A stretch of DNA of 64,000 bases from JAWXBR01 sp034440235 (GTDB taxonomy: Bacteria; Bacteroidota; Ignavibacteria; Kapaibacteriales; Kapaibacteriaceae). The notes beneath the pieces were generated by a model, which did no database searches, was not told the DNA's origin, and saw only the letters and a program-made list of their open reading frames with translations. The DNA is taken from positions 1-64,000 of the forward strand of contig JAWXBR010000013.1 in the NCBI GenBank assembly GCA_034440235.1, written 5' to 3'. A program made the position numbers and the translations under genes. Below are positions 24,263 to 34,500 of the stretch, piece by piece (the first letter of the stretch is position 1; the number at the start of each line of letters is the position of its first letter).

Positions 24263-25597
24263 ATGCACTTCCCGCAAGCTCCGCTCTCTCATGAGCCCCT
24301 TCGATACGCGTTCCCACCTGTGGAGCGCGAAACGTTGTCAAATGGCACGTCCGTTTTTCTGATTCCGAGGTCCGACGAGGACCTTTTTACCATTACGGTC
24401 GGACTCGAAACGGGGTCCGTCTACGATGTCGTTCCCGGCGAGACGTCATTCGCTGCGGAAATGCTTGGCCGTGGCACCGAACGACTAACCGCGGAACAGT
24501 TCGCAGATGAAGTCGAGGGAAGGGGCTGCACTGTGCGAACGAGTGCCGATCGCGATGCAGCGAGTATTTATGGCGCAGGTCTGGCGGAGTACGCCGAAGA
24601 CATCGTCGAACTTGCATCAGAGGCGTTTCTCTCACCGCGCTTCGACGCACGCGAAGCAGATAGGCAATGCCAACGTAGACTTGCCGACATCTTAATGAAC
24701 GCCAGCGACCCCGAGTGGCTTGCTTCGCGAGCTGGAGCTGCTGTATCATTTGGAGATCACCCATATACCCATCAGCGCGAAGGCACTGCAGTGTCGTTAC
24801 CACTCATTACGCGCGAACGCATGCTCGCTGTTCATCAACGGTTGTTAACTGCACCGCGAGCAATAGTCGTTGCAGGAAAATTCGATAGCACGTCGATGAT
24901 GCCAATTCTAGAACGCACATTTGGAACGCTGCCTAAGTCGGTACCGCAGCCCGCAGTGCCGCAAGCACATGTGCAGGAACGTACTGCGCTTATAGCGCGC
25001 AAGGACGATGCAGTGCAGACAGCTTTTCGCATTGTAATGCCGGGTGTTGGATTTCTACATGCGGATTACCCAGCCATGCAGCTCATAAGCGAAGTTCTCG
25101 GCGGTTTTCAGCTAGCGAGGTTGTTTACAATACTGCGTGAACAAAAAGGCTATACCTACGGCGCCAATTCGTTTGTCGATGTACGCAAACACGCGAACAC
25201 ACTTATGCTGGCCACGAGCGTAGGCACTGAATTCACCACGGACACCGTTGCTACGATTGCCGGTGAGTTAAAGCGATTGCGCACCGAGTTAATCGATGAA
25301 GAAGAAATGGAAAACGCGCGTCAGTCTTTGCTTGGCCAGTTCGTGCGAAGCACAGAAACGCCCCAACAAACCGCAGGCATGTTATGGCAAATTATTCTTC
25401 ATGGCTTGCCCATGGATTATTTCGACAGACATGTAGAGCACATACAAAAACTTACTCCAGAATTGTTGTTGCCAGTTCAGCAGCGATTGTTTGATGAACG
25501 ACGATGGGCCATTGGTGCGAGCGGTGTATGGGATGTTGTACGCGACGCCGTGGCAGGTGCGGTCGATTCTATAGAAGCATTTGAGGTCGAGAAATGA
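24263..25597 (+). CDS. M16 family peptidase homologue lacking the zinc motif
   Basis: A 444-residue protein of the insulinase/processing-peptidase (M16) fold with two tandem domains. Where catalytic members have HxxEH, this protein reads ETSFAAEM (60-67), so the zinc ligands are gone. The C-terminal domain keeps the R/Y substrate-binding pair region in ILREQKGYTYGANSFVD. Such subunits normally pair with a catalytic M16 partner, and none is visible in this window. There is no signal peptide at the chosen ATG 24263 (MHFPQAPLSHEPLRYAFPP). It may be a non-catalytic or regulatory subunit. Confidence 0.88.
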   Translation: MHFPQAPLSHEPLRYAFPPVERETLSNGTSVFLIPRSDEDLFTITVGLETGSVYDVVPGETSFAAEMLGRGTERLTAEQFADEVEGRGCTVRTSADRDAASIYGAGLAEYAEDIVELASEAFLSPRFDAREADRQCQRRLADILMNASDPEWLASRAGAAVSFGDHPYTHQREGTAVSLPLITRERMLAVHQRLLTAPRAIVVAGKFDSTSMMPILERTFGTLPKSVPQPAVPQAHVQERTALIARKDDAVQTAFRIVMPGVGFLHADYPAMQLISEVLGGFQLARLFTILREQKGYTYGANSFVDVRKHANTLMLATSVGTEFTTDTVATIAGELKRLRTELIDEEEMENARQSLLGQFVRSTETPQQTAGMLWQIILHGLPMDYFDRHVEHIQKLTPELLLPVQQRLFDERRWAIGASGVWDVVRDAVAGAVDSIEAFEVEK

Positions 25598-25661
25598 TTT
25601 CATCAATCGGCTTGACGTCGTGAACTAGTACACATCGAAATCACGTAGACATAAATCCTAC

Positions 25662-26984
25662 ATGCTTCTTGTTCTTGCGTTGTGCACTGTTGCACTTTCG
25701 GTATACCTCATCTGGCGTGGCGTTGACGTCCGTTTCGTGTTGCTGTGCGCCGGTTTCGTACTTCTTGCTGCGGCAGGGAAGCCGTGGGTGTTGTTCGAGA
25801 CATTTCAGACGTATCTCGGACGTGAGGACATTATTGGTCCGATCTGCTCTGCAATGGGTTATGCTTTTGTCCTGAAGATTACCGGATGCGACCGAGATAT
25901 GGTAAATCTTCTTACTAAGCCATTGCGCAAGATTGGTTGGCTATTGATTCCGGGTGGTTGCGCGATTGGCTTTCTAACAAACATGGCCATCACCAGCCAA
26001 ACAGCATCGGCAGCAGCAGTGGGTCCGGTACTTATACCATTGCTCCTCGCGGCCGGCTTCACGCCTGTTGTTGCAGGCGCAACTCTACTCACGGGATGCA
26101 GTGTCGGTGGCAACCTCTTCAATCCGGGCGAACCAGACATCGTTGCAATTCATGCAGCAACAAACATCGACGTTGCGAGCATTATCGGTCAGACCATCGT
26201 ACCAAACCTTTTGTCGTTTGTAGCCGCAACAGTGGTGCTAACTCTACTTGCGCGACGCCAGACCCTTCGCGTCTTCGATGACCCTTCACCGAGAAATGAA
26301 AACCCCACGCGCGTCCACGACGACCCTTCCCTTGCCGTTGCAAAAGAACAATCATCGCTCGTGCGTGCAATGCTCCCGCCTTTGCCTGTTCTACTTTTAT
26401 TGCTGTTGCAGCCCGGACTGAATCTTGTGCCACCATTGTTTGAGATTTTTCCAAAGGGGCTTCCTGTTTCGTTGGTGATGCTTGTATGCACAGCAATTGT
26501 AATGATCGTTACGCGCGCAAACGTTAGCCTGCTAACGAAGGAGTTCTTCAAGGGTATGGGGTTTGCGTTCACTCATGTTATTTCGTTGATTGTTGTGGCA
26601 GCATGTTTCATTGCTGGACTCAACGCCGCTGGCGTTATCGCCGCGGCCGCAGCACTCCTACTGGGATATCCGACACTTGCACGTGGCGCGAGTTCGGTGC
26701 TCACGTGGGCGCTCGCACTCATAAGCGGATCTGGTACGGCGCCTAGTGTGTCGTTTTCGCAGGCCATGCTTCCGGCAGTATCACAGGTAGACGTGGCGCA
26801 GGCTGTACGCTTGGGAATTTATGGGGCCATAGGGGCAAGTATCGGACGTACGATGTCGCCAGTCTCAGCAATTGTTGTCTTTACGTCCACTCTTACCGAC
26901 GTCCCCGTGCCGCAGCTAATTCGCCTCGTTATGTGGCCAATGCTCGCAGCGCTAGTGGTGACCATCCTTTACGCCGTATTTTAG
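25662..26984 (+). CDS. dcuC: DcuC-type anaerobic C4-dicarboxylate carrier
   Basis: A 440-residue polytopic membrane protein with about 11-12 hydrophobic segments. It matches the DcuC family, which exchanges or exports succinate, fumarate and related acids. The motif SAMGYAFVLKITGCDRDMVNLL and NMAITSQTASAAAVGPVLIPLL are characteristic, as is the late ALISGSGTAPSVSFSQAMLPA. The central cytoplasmic loop carries a degenerate direct repeat (RVFDDPSPRNENPT then RVHDDPSLAV). It lies between the M16-like gene and the cysteine desulfurase gene on the same strand, with no obvious functional link. Confidence 0.85.
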   Translation: MLLVLALCTVALSVYLIWRGVDVRFVLLCAGFVLLAAAGKPWVLFETFQTYLGREDIIGPICSAMGYAFVLKITGCDRDMVNLLTKPLRKIGWLLIPGGCAIGFLTNMAITSQTASAAAVGPVLIPLLLAAGFTPVVAGATLLTGCSVGGNLFNPGEPDIVAIHAATNIDVASIIGQTIVPNLLSFVAATVVLTLLARRQTLRVFDDPSPRNENPTRVHDDPSLAVAKEQSSLVRAMLPPLPVLLLLLLQPGLNLVPPLFEIFPKGLPVSLVMLVCTAIVMIVTRANVSLLTKEFFKGMGFAFTHVISLIVVAACFIAGLNAAGVIAAAAALLLGYPTLARGASSVLTWALALISGSGTAPSVSFSQAMLPAVSQVDVAQAVRLGIYGAIGASIGRTMSPVSAIVVFTSTLTDVPVPQLIRLVMWPMLAALVVTILYAVF

Positions 26985-27025
26985 AGTTACCCAGTGCTAA
27001 CTACGGATAACGTTTGCCGACCTCG

Positions 27026-28192
27026 ATGATCTACTGCGACTATGCCGCTACCACGCCCCTAGACAAACGGGTGCTCGAGGTAATGATGCCATATCTGACC
27101 GATGTGTTCTATAACGCATCGAGCACACACGCACCAGGTATGGAAGCACAACGCGCTGTAATGCAGGCGCGCGCGGAAATCGCACGACACATTGGTGCAC
27201 GTCTGCAGGAAATCATTTTTACGTCTGGTGCAACCGAAGCTATTAATCTTGCCATCCTTGGTCTGGCACGCCAGGACAACGGCTCTCGTAATACAATAGT
27301 CACCCTTGCTGCCGAGCACGCAGCCGTAATCGATGCATGCAAACATTGTGAGCAGCTTGGATTGAACGTGATATGGCTCGATGTCGACGCCGACGGTCGC
27401 TTACATCCTGATGTACTAGCTGCTGCTGTAAATGAGAAGACCCTACTTGTTAGTGTCATGGCAGTAAACAATGAGACCGGTGTTCTTCAAGATCTTAAGT
27501 CCCTTGCCAACATCGCGCACAAAGCAGGCGCGTACTTTATGACAGATGCTACGCAAGCCTACGGCAAAATGCCATTGAATGTCGACGACGACTGCATAGA
27601 CCTGATGACGTTTTCGGCGCACAAGATCTACGGACCCAAGGGCACTGGCGCGTTGTTCATGCGCACGCGCAAAGAACAGTCCTGCTCTCTGCAGCCTCTT
27701 CAATATGGAGGGGGCCAGGAAAGGGGCATCCGTAGCGGTACCTTGAACGTCCCCGGAATTATCGGCTTCGCCGAAGCCGGACGTATTGCTCTCGATGAAC
27801 TCGAGGCAGAATCTTTACGCGTATATGCACTTCGCAAGCGCTTCGAAGAAGCAGTGCTGGCTCTTCATGGTGTGTGTGTGAACGGCGATCGTGAGCACCG
27901 CAACTATGCAACATCGAATGTCACGTTTGACGGTTGTGATGCAGACGTACTCCTAATGCACATGCCTGATGTGGCGTGTAGCAAGGGTAGTGCATGTTCG
28001 AGTGCAAAGCCCAAGCCATCGCATGTGCTAACCTCTATGGGCCGCACACCAGAGCAAGCATCTTGTTCGCTTAGATTTTCATTCGGACGTCTTACTACAC
28101 CAGAAGAGATCGAACGCCTTATTGTCGATGTTTCAGAAGCACACGAAATAACACTGCAAGGCGTCGAGGCCCGCCTGACGCACCGAACCTAG
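27026..28192 (+). CDS. cysteine desulfurase (NifS/IscS family)
   Basis: A PLP enzyme of 388 residues that takes sulfur from cysteine for Fe-S clusters or other sulfur uses. The start MIYCDYAATTPLD is canonical; a TTG four codons upstream is less likely. The PLP lysine is Lys200 in FSAHKIYGPKG, preceded by the TDATQAYGK cofactor contact. The sulfur-carrying cysteine is Cys324 in GSACSSAKPKPSHVL, and the short loop there marks group I (IscS/NifS). No iscU is adjacent. A 19-bp unit containing its stop codon is duplicated just after the gene. It is 34 bp upstream of the MoxR gene. Confidence 0.95.
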   Translation: MIYCDYAATTPLDKRVLEVMMPYLTDVFYNASSTHAPGMEAQRAVMQARAEIARHIGARLQEIIFTSGATEAINLAILGLARQDNGSRNTIVTLAAEHAAVIDACKHCEQLGLNVIWLDVDADGRLHPDVLAAAVNEKTLLVSVMAVNNETGVLQDLKSLANIAHKAGAYFMTDATQAYGKMPLNVDDDCIDLMTFSAHKIYGPKGTGALFMRTRKEQSCSLQPLQYGGGQERGIRSGTLNVPGIIGFAEAGRIALDELEAESLRVYALRKRFEEAVLALHGVCVNGDREHRNYATSNVTFDGCDADVLLMHMPDVACSKGSACSSAKPKPSHVLTSMGRTPEQASCSLRFSFGRLTTPEEIERLIVDVSEAHEITLQGVEARLTHRT

Positions 28193-28214
28193 TGCGATGC
28201 ACCGAACCTAGAAC
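28177..28214. repeat. 19-bp tandem duplication over the desulfurase stop codon
   Basis: Two 19-bp units (28177-28195, 28196-28214) share GCACCGAACCTAG. The first contains the last codons and TAG of the desulfurase gene, and the second repeats the TAG downstream. Confidence 0.85.
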
Positions 28215-28225
28215 AAGGAACACCA

Positions 28226-29194
28226 ATGGACGACGTTAAGCAGGTTGAAGAATTCGCGCGAAAAATCACCGAAGTAAAGCGCGAAATAGGTAAGGTAATT
28301 GTTGGACAACACGATGTAATCGAACTTCTGCTCGTATCGCTTTTTGCACGCGGACACTGTCTGCTTGTGGGTGTACCTGGTCTTGCGAAGACGCTGCTCA
28401 TCAGAACCATGGCTCAGACAATGGACCTCACGTTCTCACGCGTGCAGTTTACGCCCGATCTTATGCCTGCGGACATCACGGGTACAGAGATTATCGAAGA
28501 CGACAGAACGACAGGCCAAAAAATCTTTCGCTTTGTGCGAGGTCCGGTGTTCGCCAACATCGTCCTTGCCGACGAAATAAACCGTACGCCTCCCAAAACG
28601 CAGTCGGCTCTTCTCGAAGCAATGCAAGAGCACAGCGTAACAGCTGCTGGTACGACGTATCAGTTACAGGAACCGTTCTTCGTTCTGGCAACGCAAAACC
28701 CAATCGAGCAAGAAGGAACGTATCCGCTGCCCGAAGCACAGCTCGATCGTTTCATGTTTAATCTGTTGCTCGACTATCCGTCGCATGAAGAAGAGATGCA
28801 GGTTGTACGCTCGACAACATCGGGCACAACTGCAACACTAAACCATGTTATGAACGGCGAGGACATCATACGCTTTCAGGATTTAGTGCGTCGTGTGCCT
28901 GTTGCTGATAACGTTATCAAACACGCTGTCGATCTCGTTCGTGCGACGCGTCCAGAAGCAAATAGTCCGAAGGTCATCAAGGACTTCTTGTCCTACGGCG
29001 CCGGACCTCGCGCTTCGCAGTACCTCGTGCTCGGCGCCAAGAGCCGTGCGGCTCTTTCCGGACGTTTCACGCCAGGCATCGAAGACGTCAACGCCGTTGC
29101 CACAAGCGTACTCCGCCATCGCATCGTAACAAACTTTACTGCTGAAGCAGAAGGCATGTCAGCAGCGAAGATCGTTGCGGAACTACTCAAGTAG
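28226..29194 (+). CDS. MoxR family AAA+ ATPase
   Basis: A 322-residue chaperone-like ATPase. Walker A is GVPGLAKT, Walker B is IVLADEINRTPPKTQSALLEAMQEH, and the sensor and arginine-finger regions are in LATQNPIEQEGTYPLPEAQLDRF. MoxR proteins usually load metals or assemble complexes together with vWA-domain partners encoded next to them (BatA/BatB type). Here the downstream neighbours are an unrelated toxin-antitoxin pair, so the usual DUF58/vWA genes are missing. The vWA lipoprotein at 12885 is 14 kb away. AAGGAACACCA precedes the ATG. Confidence 0.95.
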   Translation: MDDVKQVEEFARKITEVKREIGKVIVGQHDVIELLLVSLFARGHCLLVGVPGLAKTLLIRTMAQTMDLTFSRVQFTPDLMPADITGTEIIEDDRTTGQKIFRFVRGPVFANIVLADEINRTPPKTQSALLEAMQEHSVTAAGTTYQLQEPFFVLATQNPIEQEGTYPLPEAQLDRFMFNLLLDYPSHEEEMQVVRSTTSGTTATLNHVMNGEDIIRFQDLVRRVPVADNVIKHAVDLVRATRPEANSPKVIKDFLSYGAGPRASQYLVLGAKSRAALSGRFTPGIEDVNAVATSVLRHRIVTNFTAEAEGMSAAKIVAELLK

Positions 29195-29238
29195 TCCGGA
29201 ACAGAGTTTCGAATTAGCAGTGACAGCACGCTGTGGCG

Positions 29239-29634
29239 TTAACGTGTCCGCTTGAACCTACCAGACGCCAACATCGCCTGATCGCGTGTCATCAATTCGA
29301 AATCACGCGAAATCGCAGATGCAGCAATGATTCTATCCGCTGGGTCGCCGTGATATGTCGATGCAAGGTTCCCGAGCGCGATCGCGACGTTAACATCTAT
29401 CGGAACGATGTGTACGAGATCGGGCCTAGCTGCTTCTCGAATCCACTGGTCGAAGGTCAAGCTAATTGTGATGCGACGCTTGGTAACAAGCATCTGAGCC
29501 TCCCACAGGCTAATTGCGGAGATGGCAATCTGGCGTTTGGAGGCTAGGTAGTCAAGTTCCTCTCGTTCGTGCTCGGACAATTCGACGTTGCCACCCAGCC
29601 ACCAAACCCAAATGTGAGTATCGAGAAGCACCAT
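29239..29634 (-). CDS. vapC: PIN-domain toxin (VapC-like)
   Basis: A 131-residue PIN-domain RNase. The catalytic acidic residues lie in VLLDTHIWVWWLGG, AISLWEAQML, GDPADRIIAASAI and LMTRDQAMLA. The DTHIWVWW start is typical of the PIN toxins paired with Phd antitoxins. It overlaps its antitoxin by one base (TAATG), so translation is coupled and toxin output follows antitoxin output. It is unrelated in detail to the 3651-4046 toxin. Confidence 0.92.
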   Translation of the reverse strand: MVLLDTHIWVWWLGGNVELSEHEREELDYLASKRQIAISAISLWEAQMLVTKRRITISLTFDQWIREAARPDLVHIVPIDVNVAIALGNLASTYHGDPADRIIAASAISRDFELMTRDQAMLASGRFKRTR

Positions 29635-29867
29635 TACTTCGACTCGTTCGAATCATCCCAAACAGATTCTTCTGGAGCTGCGAGGTATTCGGTGACCGTA
29701 CCACGCAAACGTTGCCACGGTGGTACAATTGGAGAGACAGCCGATGCTGGGTAAATAACGGCCACCGCTGTCTTGTGGCGCATAATCGTTATTGGCTCGC
29801 CATTCATCTCGAGCCCGCGAAGTAGTTCAAGGCACTTGGCCTTGAACTCAGTAATAGAAATAGTCAT
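29634..29867 (-). CDS. Phd/YefM-type antitoxin
   Basis: A 77-residue antitoxin. MTISITEFKAKCLELLRGLEMNGEPITIMRHKTAVAVIYPA is a clean Phd/YefM N-terminal dimerisation and DNA-binding domain. The tail (RGTVTEYLAAPEESVWDDSNESK) is acidic and should wrap the toxin. I use ATG 29867; the frame is open to 29912, but the added residues do not fit the family. It precedes and overlaps the PIN toxin and probably represses the pair through the region upstream of 29867. Confidence 0.9.
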   Translation of the reverse strand: MTISITEFKAKCLELLRGLEMNGEPITIMRHKTAVAVIYPASAVSPIVPPWQRLRGTVTEYLAAPEESVWDDSNESK

Positions 29868-29973
29868 TCGCAAAAATAATGACCATTTCGAGAAATACAA
29901 GCCTTTTATCATAGGTTCCTCCTGATTTTAACAACAGTGTTTGGACTCAGAACAATAGTGACATCCGCAAAAA

Positions 29974-31410
29974 TTAATCTGCGACAGCCCTGGAGAGCCA
30001 GTTTCTCAGATTGAACACGTTTGTGGGCATTGCGGACACTTCAAGTTCTTTTAGACGTCCGGCTGTCTGCTTGTCGAATGGCTTTGTCTTAATAGTAATG
30101 AGCCTTGGAACCAGCTTGGTAAACTCTTTTAATGCATTGGTATAGTATTCGGTAAGGGACTTTTCTTTCTGCAAGTAATGCCTAAACGCATCACATGCGG
30201 CAAGTGCCTGCTCGTACATCTCTGTCTTATACAAACACGAGATGGTGTATGCGCGAACCTGCACGTTGCAGATCGGTGCAGCAATCGAACATTGCGAAAA
30301 ATGTCTTAGAGCATCAGAGTATCTGCCCGCACACATCGCAAGGAACCCCTCACTGAACTCGACAACGTCATCTCGGACGTCGTCCTGAAGTGAAGGCGTA
30401 AAGCGTTTCATGTAGTCACGCGCCCACGCTTCTTCGCCGCTCATGCCAGCCAGTCTAACAACGTAAATGTAGTCGGGGAAGAGAAGGTTGTTTTCCTTCA
30501 TGTATCCGAGCTCTATGTTCTCGCGCATGAGCAACCAGCCTTCGCGGAAATACTCCTCATTGCCTTCGACGTTTATCTGAGAAGAGCAGTAGCCCGTTAG
30601 GTGAAGATGCGTCATGTACGCATCCATGTAGTCGAGTCGTTCACGATGCTCATGAAACAATGCAGCGAGTTTTTGAAATGCTGCATCGGTTCGGTGGTTC
30701 TCGAGCTCGTAAACCGCGAGATAGGTCTGGATGACAGGGGCTGAGGCAAGGTGCTCTTCGGCGCGGAGGAGACGGACGATGTCCTCGGCGAGGTACGGAC
30801 GAAATGCCACGTCATTTGAAAGCATTTCATGCTGCATGATGGTGTACAAACGTAGAAGCCGTATCGAAGTCATCTGAAGCAATTCTTCGAGCTGATCCTG
30901 TAGAATCAGACGATTGCTATTCGGACGTACCAAGGTTTCGAAAAGAGAGTCCTCTTCAGAAAGCCGCCAGCGCAACTCAAATGTATAGTCGTCGATGACT
31001 TTAGCCTCGTCGAGCCCCTTTCGCGCCTTAGCCAGAAACTTCGAGAACTGAGCATGCAAACGACGAGAACGGAGTCCGGACGCCTGCGCCCAAACCGTCG
31101 AAACCTGCGAATTGGCTGCTATCTCGTTGTCGTTGTGGGCATGAGTGAGGAAAACCATACCCAAGGCATACAAATCCGAGAGCTTGTGCCTAAAAACGTG
31201 GTAGGCGTAAACCTCGGCCGGGAAAGCCATTTTATGTAGTTCTTCGTCGGTTGTTGGGGCTGTAAATGGGTGTAGATTGCGCAGTTCCTCACAAAGGACA
31301 ACAAGTGTAGGGTTCTTGTTAAAAAACGGAGACGCCACAAAGTCGACAAACCGAGCCATCTCTTTGGCAGTGAACGTCTTTAGAAGCTGAATGAGTTTGG
31401 GGTCGCGCAT
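29974..31410 (-). CDS. helical-repeat (TPR-like) protein of unknown function
   Basis: A 478-residue, mostly alpha-helical protein without signal peptide or membrane segment. It begins MRDPKLIQLLKTFTAKEMARFVDFVASPFFNKN, a pattern I associate with uncharacterised Bacteroidota/Chlorobiota proteins. Repeated helix pairs (YSDALRHFSQCSIAAPICNVQVRAY, YEQALAACDAFRHYLQKEKSL) suggest TPR-like repeats for protein binding. It diverges from the surface operon at 31505, with 94 bp between starts that should hold both promoters. Whether it is functionally linked to that operon is not shown. Confidence 0.75.
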   Translation of the reverse strand: MRDPKLIQLLKTFTAKEMARFVDFVASPFFNKNPTLVVLCEELRNLHPFTAPTTDEELHKMAFPAEVYAYHVFRHKLSDLYALGMVFLTHAHNDNEIAANSQVSTVWAQASGLRSRRLHAQFSKFLAKARKGLDEAKVIDDYTFELRWRLSEEDSLFETLVRPNSNRLILQDQLEELLQMTSIRLLRLYTIMQHEMLSNDVAFRPYLAEDIVRLLRAEEHLASAPVIQTYLAVYELENHRTDAAFQKLAALFHEHRERLDYMDAYMTHLHLTGYCSSQINVEGNEEYFREGWLLMRENIELGYMKENNLLFPDYIYVVRLAGMSGEEAWARDYMKRFTPSLQDDVRDDVVEFSEGFLAMCAGRYSDALRHFSQCSIAAPICNVQVRAYTISCLYKTEMYEQALAACDAFRHYLQKEKSLTEYYTNALKEFTKLVPRLITIKTKPFDKQTAGRLKELEVSAMPTNVFNLRNWLSRAVAD

Positions 31411-31504
31411 AGGCGAAAAATCAACAATTATTTCCGAATCGGGCGATGCGCCATCGCTGATGTTTGCATCTGTAACACAAGCAATTGATTAACACGGAGT
31501 AACA

Positions 31505-34500
31505 ATGAAATCGCTGTTAGCTACAATTATTCTACTGCTCGGGGTGGTAATACTCCCCGCAGCACAGGTCGACACGGTGAAATACACCACACGATCGAAC
31601 AACGGTCCAGAGAAAGACTACGTGGTTACCGACGGTGTGCGCCAGTTTGTCGATGCGTCTGGCGCATTACGAATCACCGCGATCTACGACTCCACGGCAC
31701 AGGGCATTCTGTACATGGAGCTCTTCATTCCGGGATACACAAAAACACCGGTAGGCTCGAAGTCGTTGAGTGGTTCGACGACTTGGAAATACGGACACAA
31801 TACGGGCCAAGTCGTGATTTGCCGGAGTGGTGCTGTTGTACTGCAGGTAGTGGATGGTACAAATGATCGTCTGCGTGCAACATTTCAATGGACAGGAGTT
31901 GCAAACCTTCCAAACGGCGTAATCCTTAACTCCACGATTTCGAAAGGTTCGTTCAGCCTTTACAAGAAGCCCAAACTCGCTCACGACATCATCCCTAAAA
32001 GTGGTGTTAAGTGGAAGCCAGAAGAAAAAGTAAAATTCACAGTGCTTGCAAAGAAGAACGGCTCACAAACGCCCATTGCTGACGCAAAGGTGAAGCTCGT
32101 TCTGCCTCCCGCCATTTTTGAATCGGGTCCGACAGAAATCACAACCGATGCCAACGGTCGTGCGGAATGGAATTTCACGCTAAAGAAAACCGCCGAAGGT
32201 GGCGACTACAAGATCCTCGTCTCATCTACTAAACAAGACATTGAGGATAGCGATGTAGATACGTTCGCGTTCAAGGTCGAACCTACACTTCGTTACTATT
32301 ATGCGAAATGTGTGGGTCTGCCAATCATGGAATTCGATGCCGGTGAAGGTAAGGTGTGGGAAGATGGTGGAGGTTCGTTAATTAAAGCCGAAGGTACAGT
32401 CAGGATTAACGGATTCCTGATTATTAACGGAACAGTAAACATCGATACGACGGGTCAGATGGCCAAGGTCACCGGAACCGGATCGATTGCAACGCCAACA
32501 ATTTCCTTTGATGGTGCTTCGAAGCCGTTCGTTTTTTACGACGGACCATTCGCACTTCCTCCAATTGCATGTGAAGCTGTCGTCGATCTCACAACCACGG
32601 CCATCGTGCAGCAACTTGCAGGCAACAAGCTGAAAGAAGCGAAGATTCGGTTCCTAGGCGACTTCGTGAATAGCGCGGGCGTGTCTGTTTCTGCAACGCT
32701 AGAAGGTCCACGCAACATGGCTGAAGGCTGCAACGATGCTGTACCATTCGGTACGGTTTGGTCGCCTAACAAAGCAACAGCAATCAGCATTGAAATATCG
32801 ATTCTGAAAGAAGGCGGAGAATATAATGTCACTGCGACCGGCAAGGCTTCTGAGGTTGCAATCGGTGCAAGTTTCTGCGTAAAGGAATTCTCGATTTCCT
32901 ATGACAGCAAGGCCTCGGAGTTTACTGTATCGGGCAAAGGCAAGACACCGTTCTTTGAAGAGATTGCTGCATCGATTACAATGAAGGACGGAACACTTAA
33001 CAAGTTCTCTGGAAGCTTTAAGCTCGACGCATGTATTCCTATTCCGGAAACACCAGCCTGCTTCAAGGGCGGCGGTATGTCGGTGGAGAACCTTGCAATC
33101 GGTAATCCCTTCAAGGCTAAAATCAACTCCATTTTCCAATTGATCGGCAAACCCGATCTGGTTGAAATGGAATTCTCAGGCGAGCTCATTTCACCTCCGA
33201 ATTCTATCACGGCAGAAGGAACGCTAAAGTTGTTGAACATTAAAGCAGTATCTGCCGATAAGCCTTGGCAAGTAGTTGCAACAGATGGCTGGACGTTTAC
33301 AATCGACGACTACAGCATTGCCGATAAAGGAACGCTGAATGCGATCCATCTTGGTGGAGATTACTTCTTGTACGATGCGACATTTACGTCGACCCTTGGA
33401 CTTAAGCCAACACCGTATTTCTCGTACGTCATCAGTGGTGGATTGCGATTCCCAGTTCTTCCTCCGGACAAAACGGCCGCATTAGGTATGTTCGGACGCT
33501 TTGTAAATCAATGTGCTCCTCTTGATGTGGGTACTGCTGGCGCAACCCTTATGCTTGCTGTTGATGGCGAGAAATCAATCTCAGCCAACTACGACTTGCG
33601 CAACTTGGGAGGTCCGTGTGCACCAGATGCGCTTAAGAAAATCGGTAAGGCTTCGCTCTACTTCGATTTCAACAAGCTGCCTTCGCCATCAGCTCTGACC
33701 ATTGATGCTAACATGTCCAATCTCCTTACTGGCTGGGGCTTTGGTGTCCAGGATGTTCGACCAGGCAAACGCGACGAACAAGTTCAAGCTGCAACAAGCA
33801 CATTTGTTGTTGGCGCCGATGAGAAAATTCTAATTGCAATGTCAGAAACGGTTGCCCCTCCTGCAGCGATAACTCTTCGCTCACCATCGGGTACGACCTA
33901 TACAACTGAAGATCCAGGCAACGGTGTGTACAGAGCACTTTCGCCTGATGGTAAAATTGTGTTGTGGACTATCGAAAATCCGGCTGCCGGAACATGGACA
34001 GTAGAGCAACCACAAGGTCGCACTGCCGACAGTGTCATGGCTGCGGTTTCGCGTATCTACCCTGACCTTGCACTAACGGCGACGCAAGCGGGACGTGTGA
34101 TTACAGTCACTTGGGGTTCAGACTCGTATCCTGCTGGGTCGCGTATCACGATTCTTGGTGACAAGAACGATTCGAACACTGCGGGACAAATTCTGTTCGA
34201 AGGTCCTGCAACTACATCGCCAATTACGATTACACTAACAGACACAACTGCGCCATGTGAGTTTCACATCAATGGACGCATTACGGGCTTTGGTGTAAGT
34301 ACAGTTGGCGCTGCGGCTGGTACGTTCTCGAATCCGAAAGACGGTTTACTACCTCCGCAAAACGCAATGGCGGTAACAAACCAGAATGGTGTTACTGGTG
34401 TTACATGGAGTCCGATCACAAACGGCATCGTTGGCGCAGTTGTTGTGTATCGTGTCGACGGTGGACGCATGGAAGTAGTAACCTCTGCATATAACTACGA

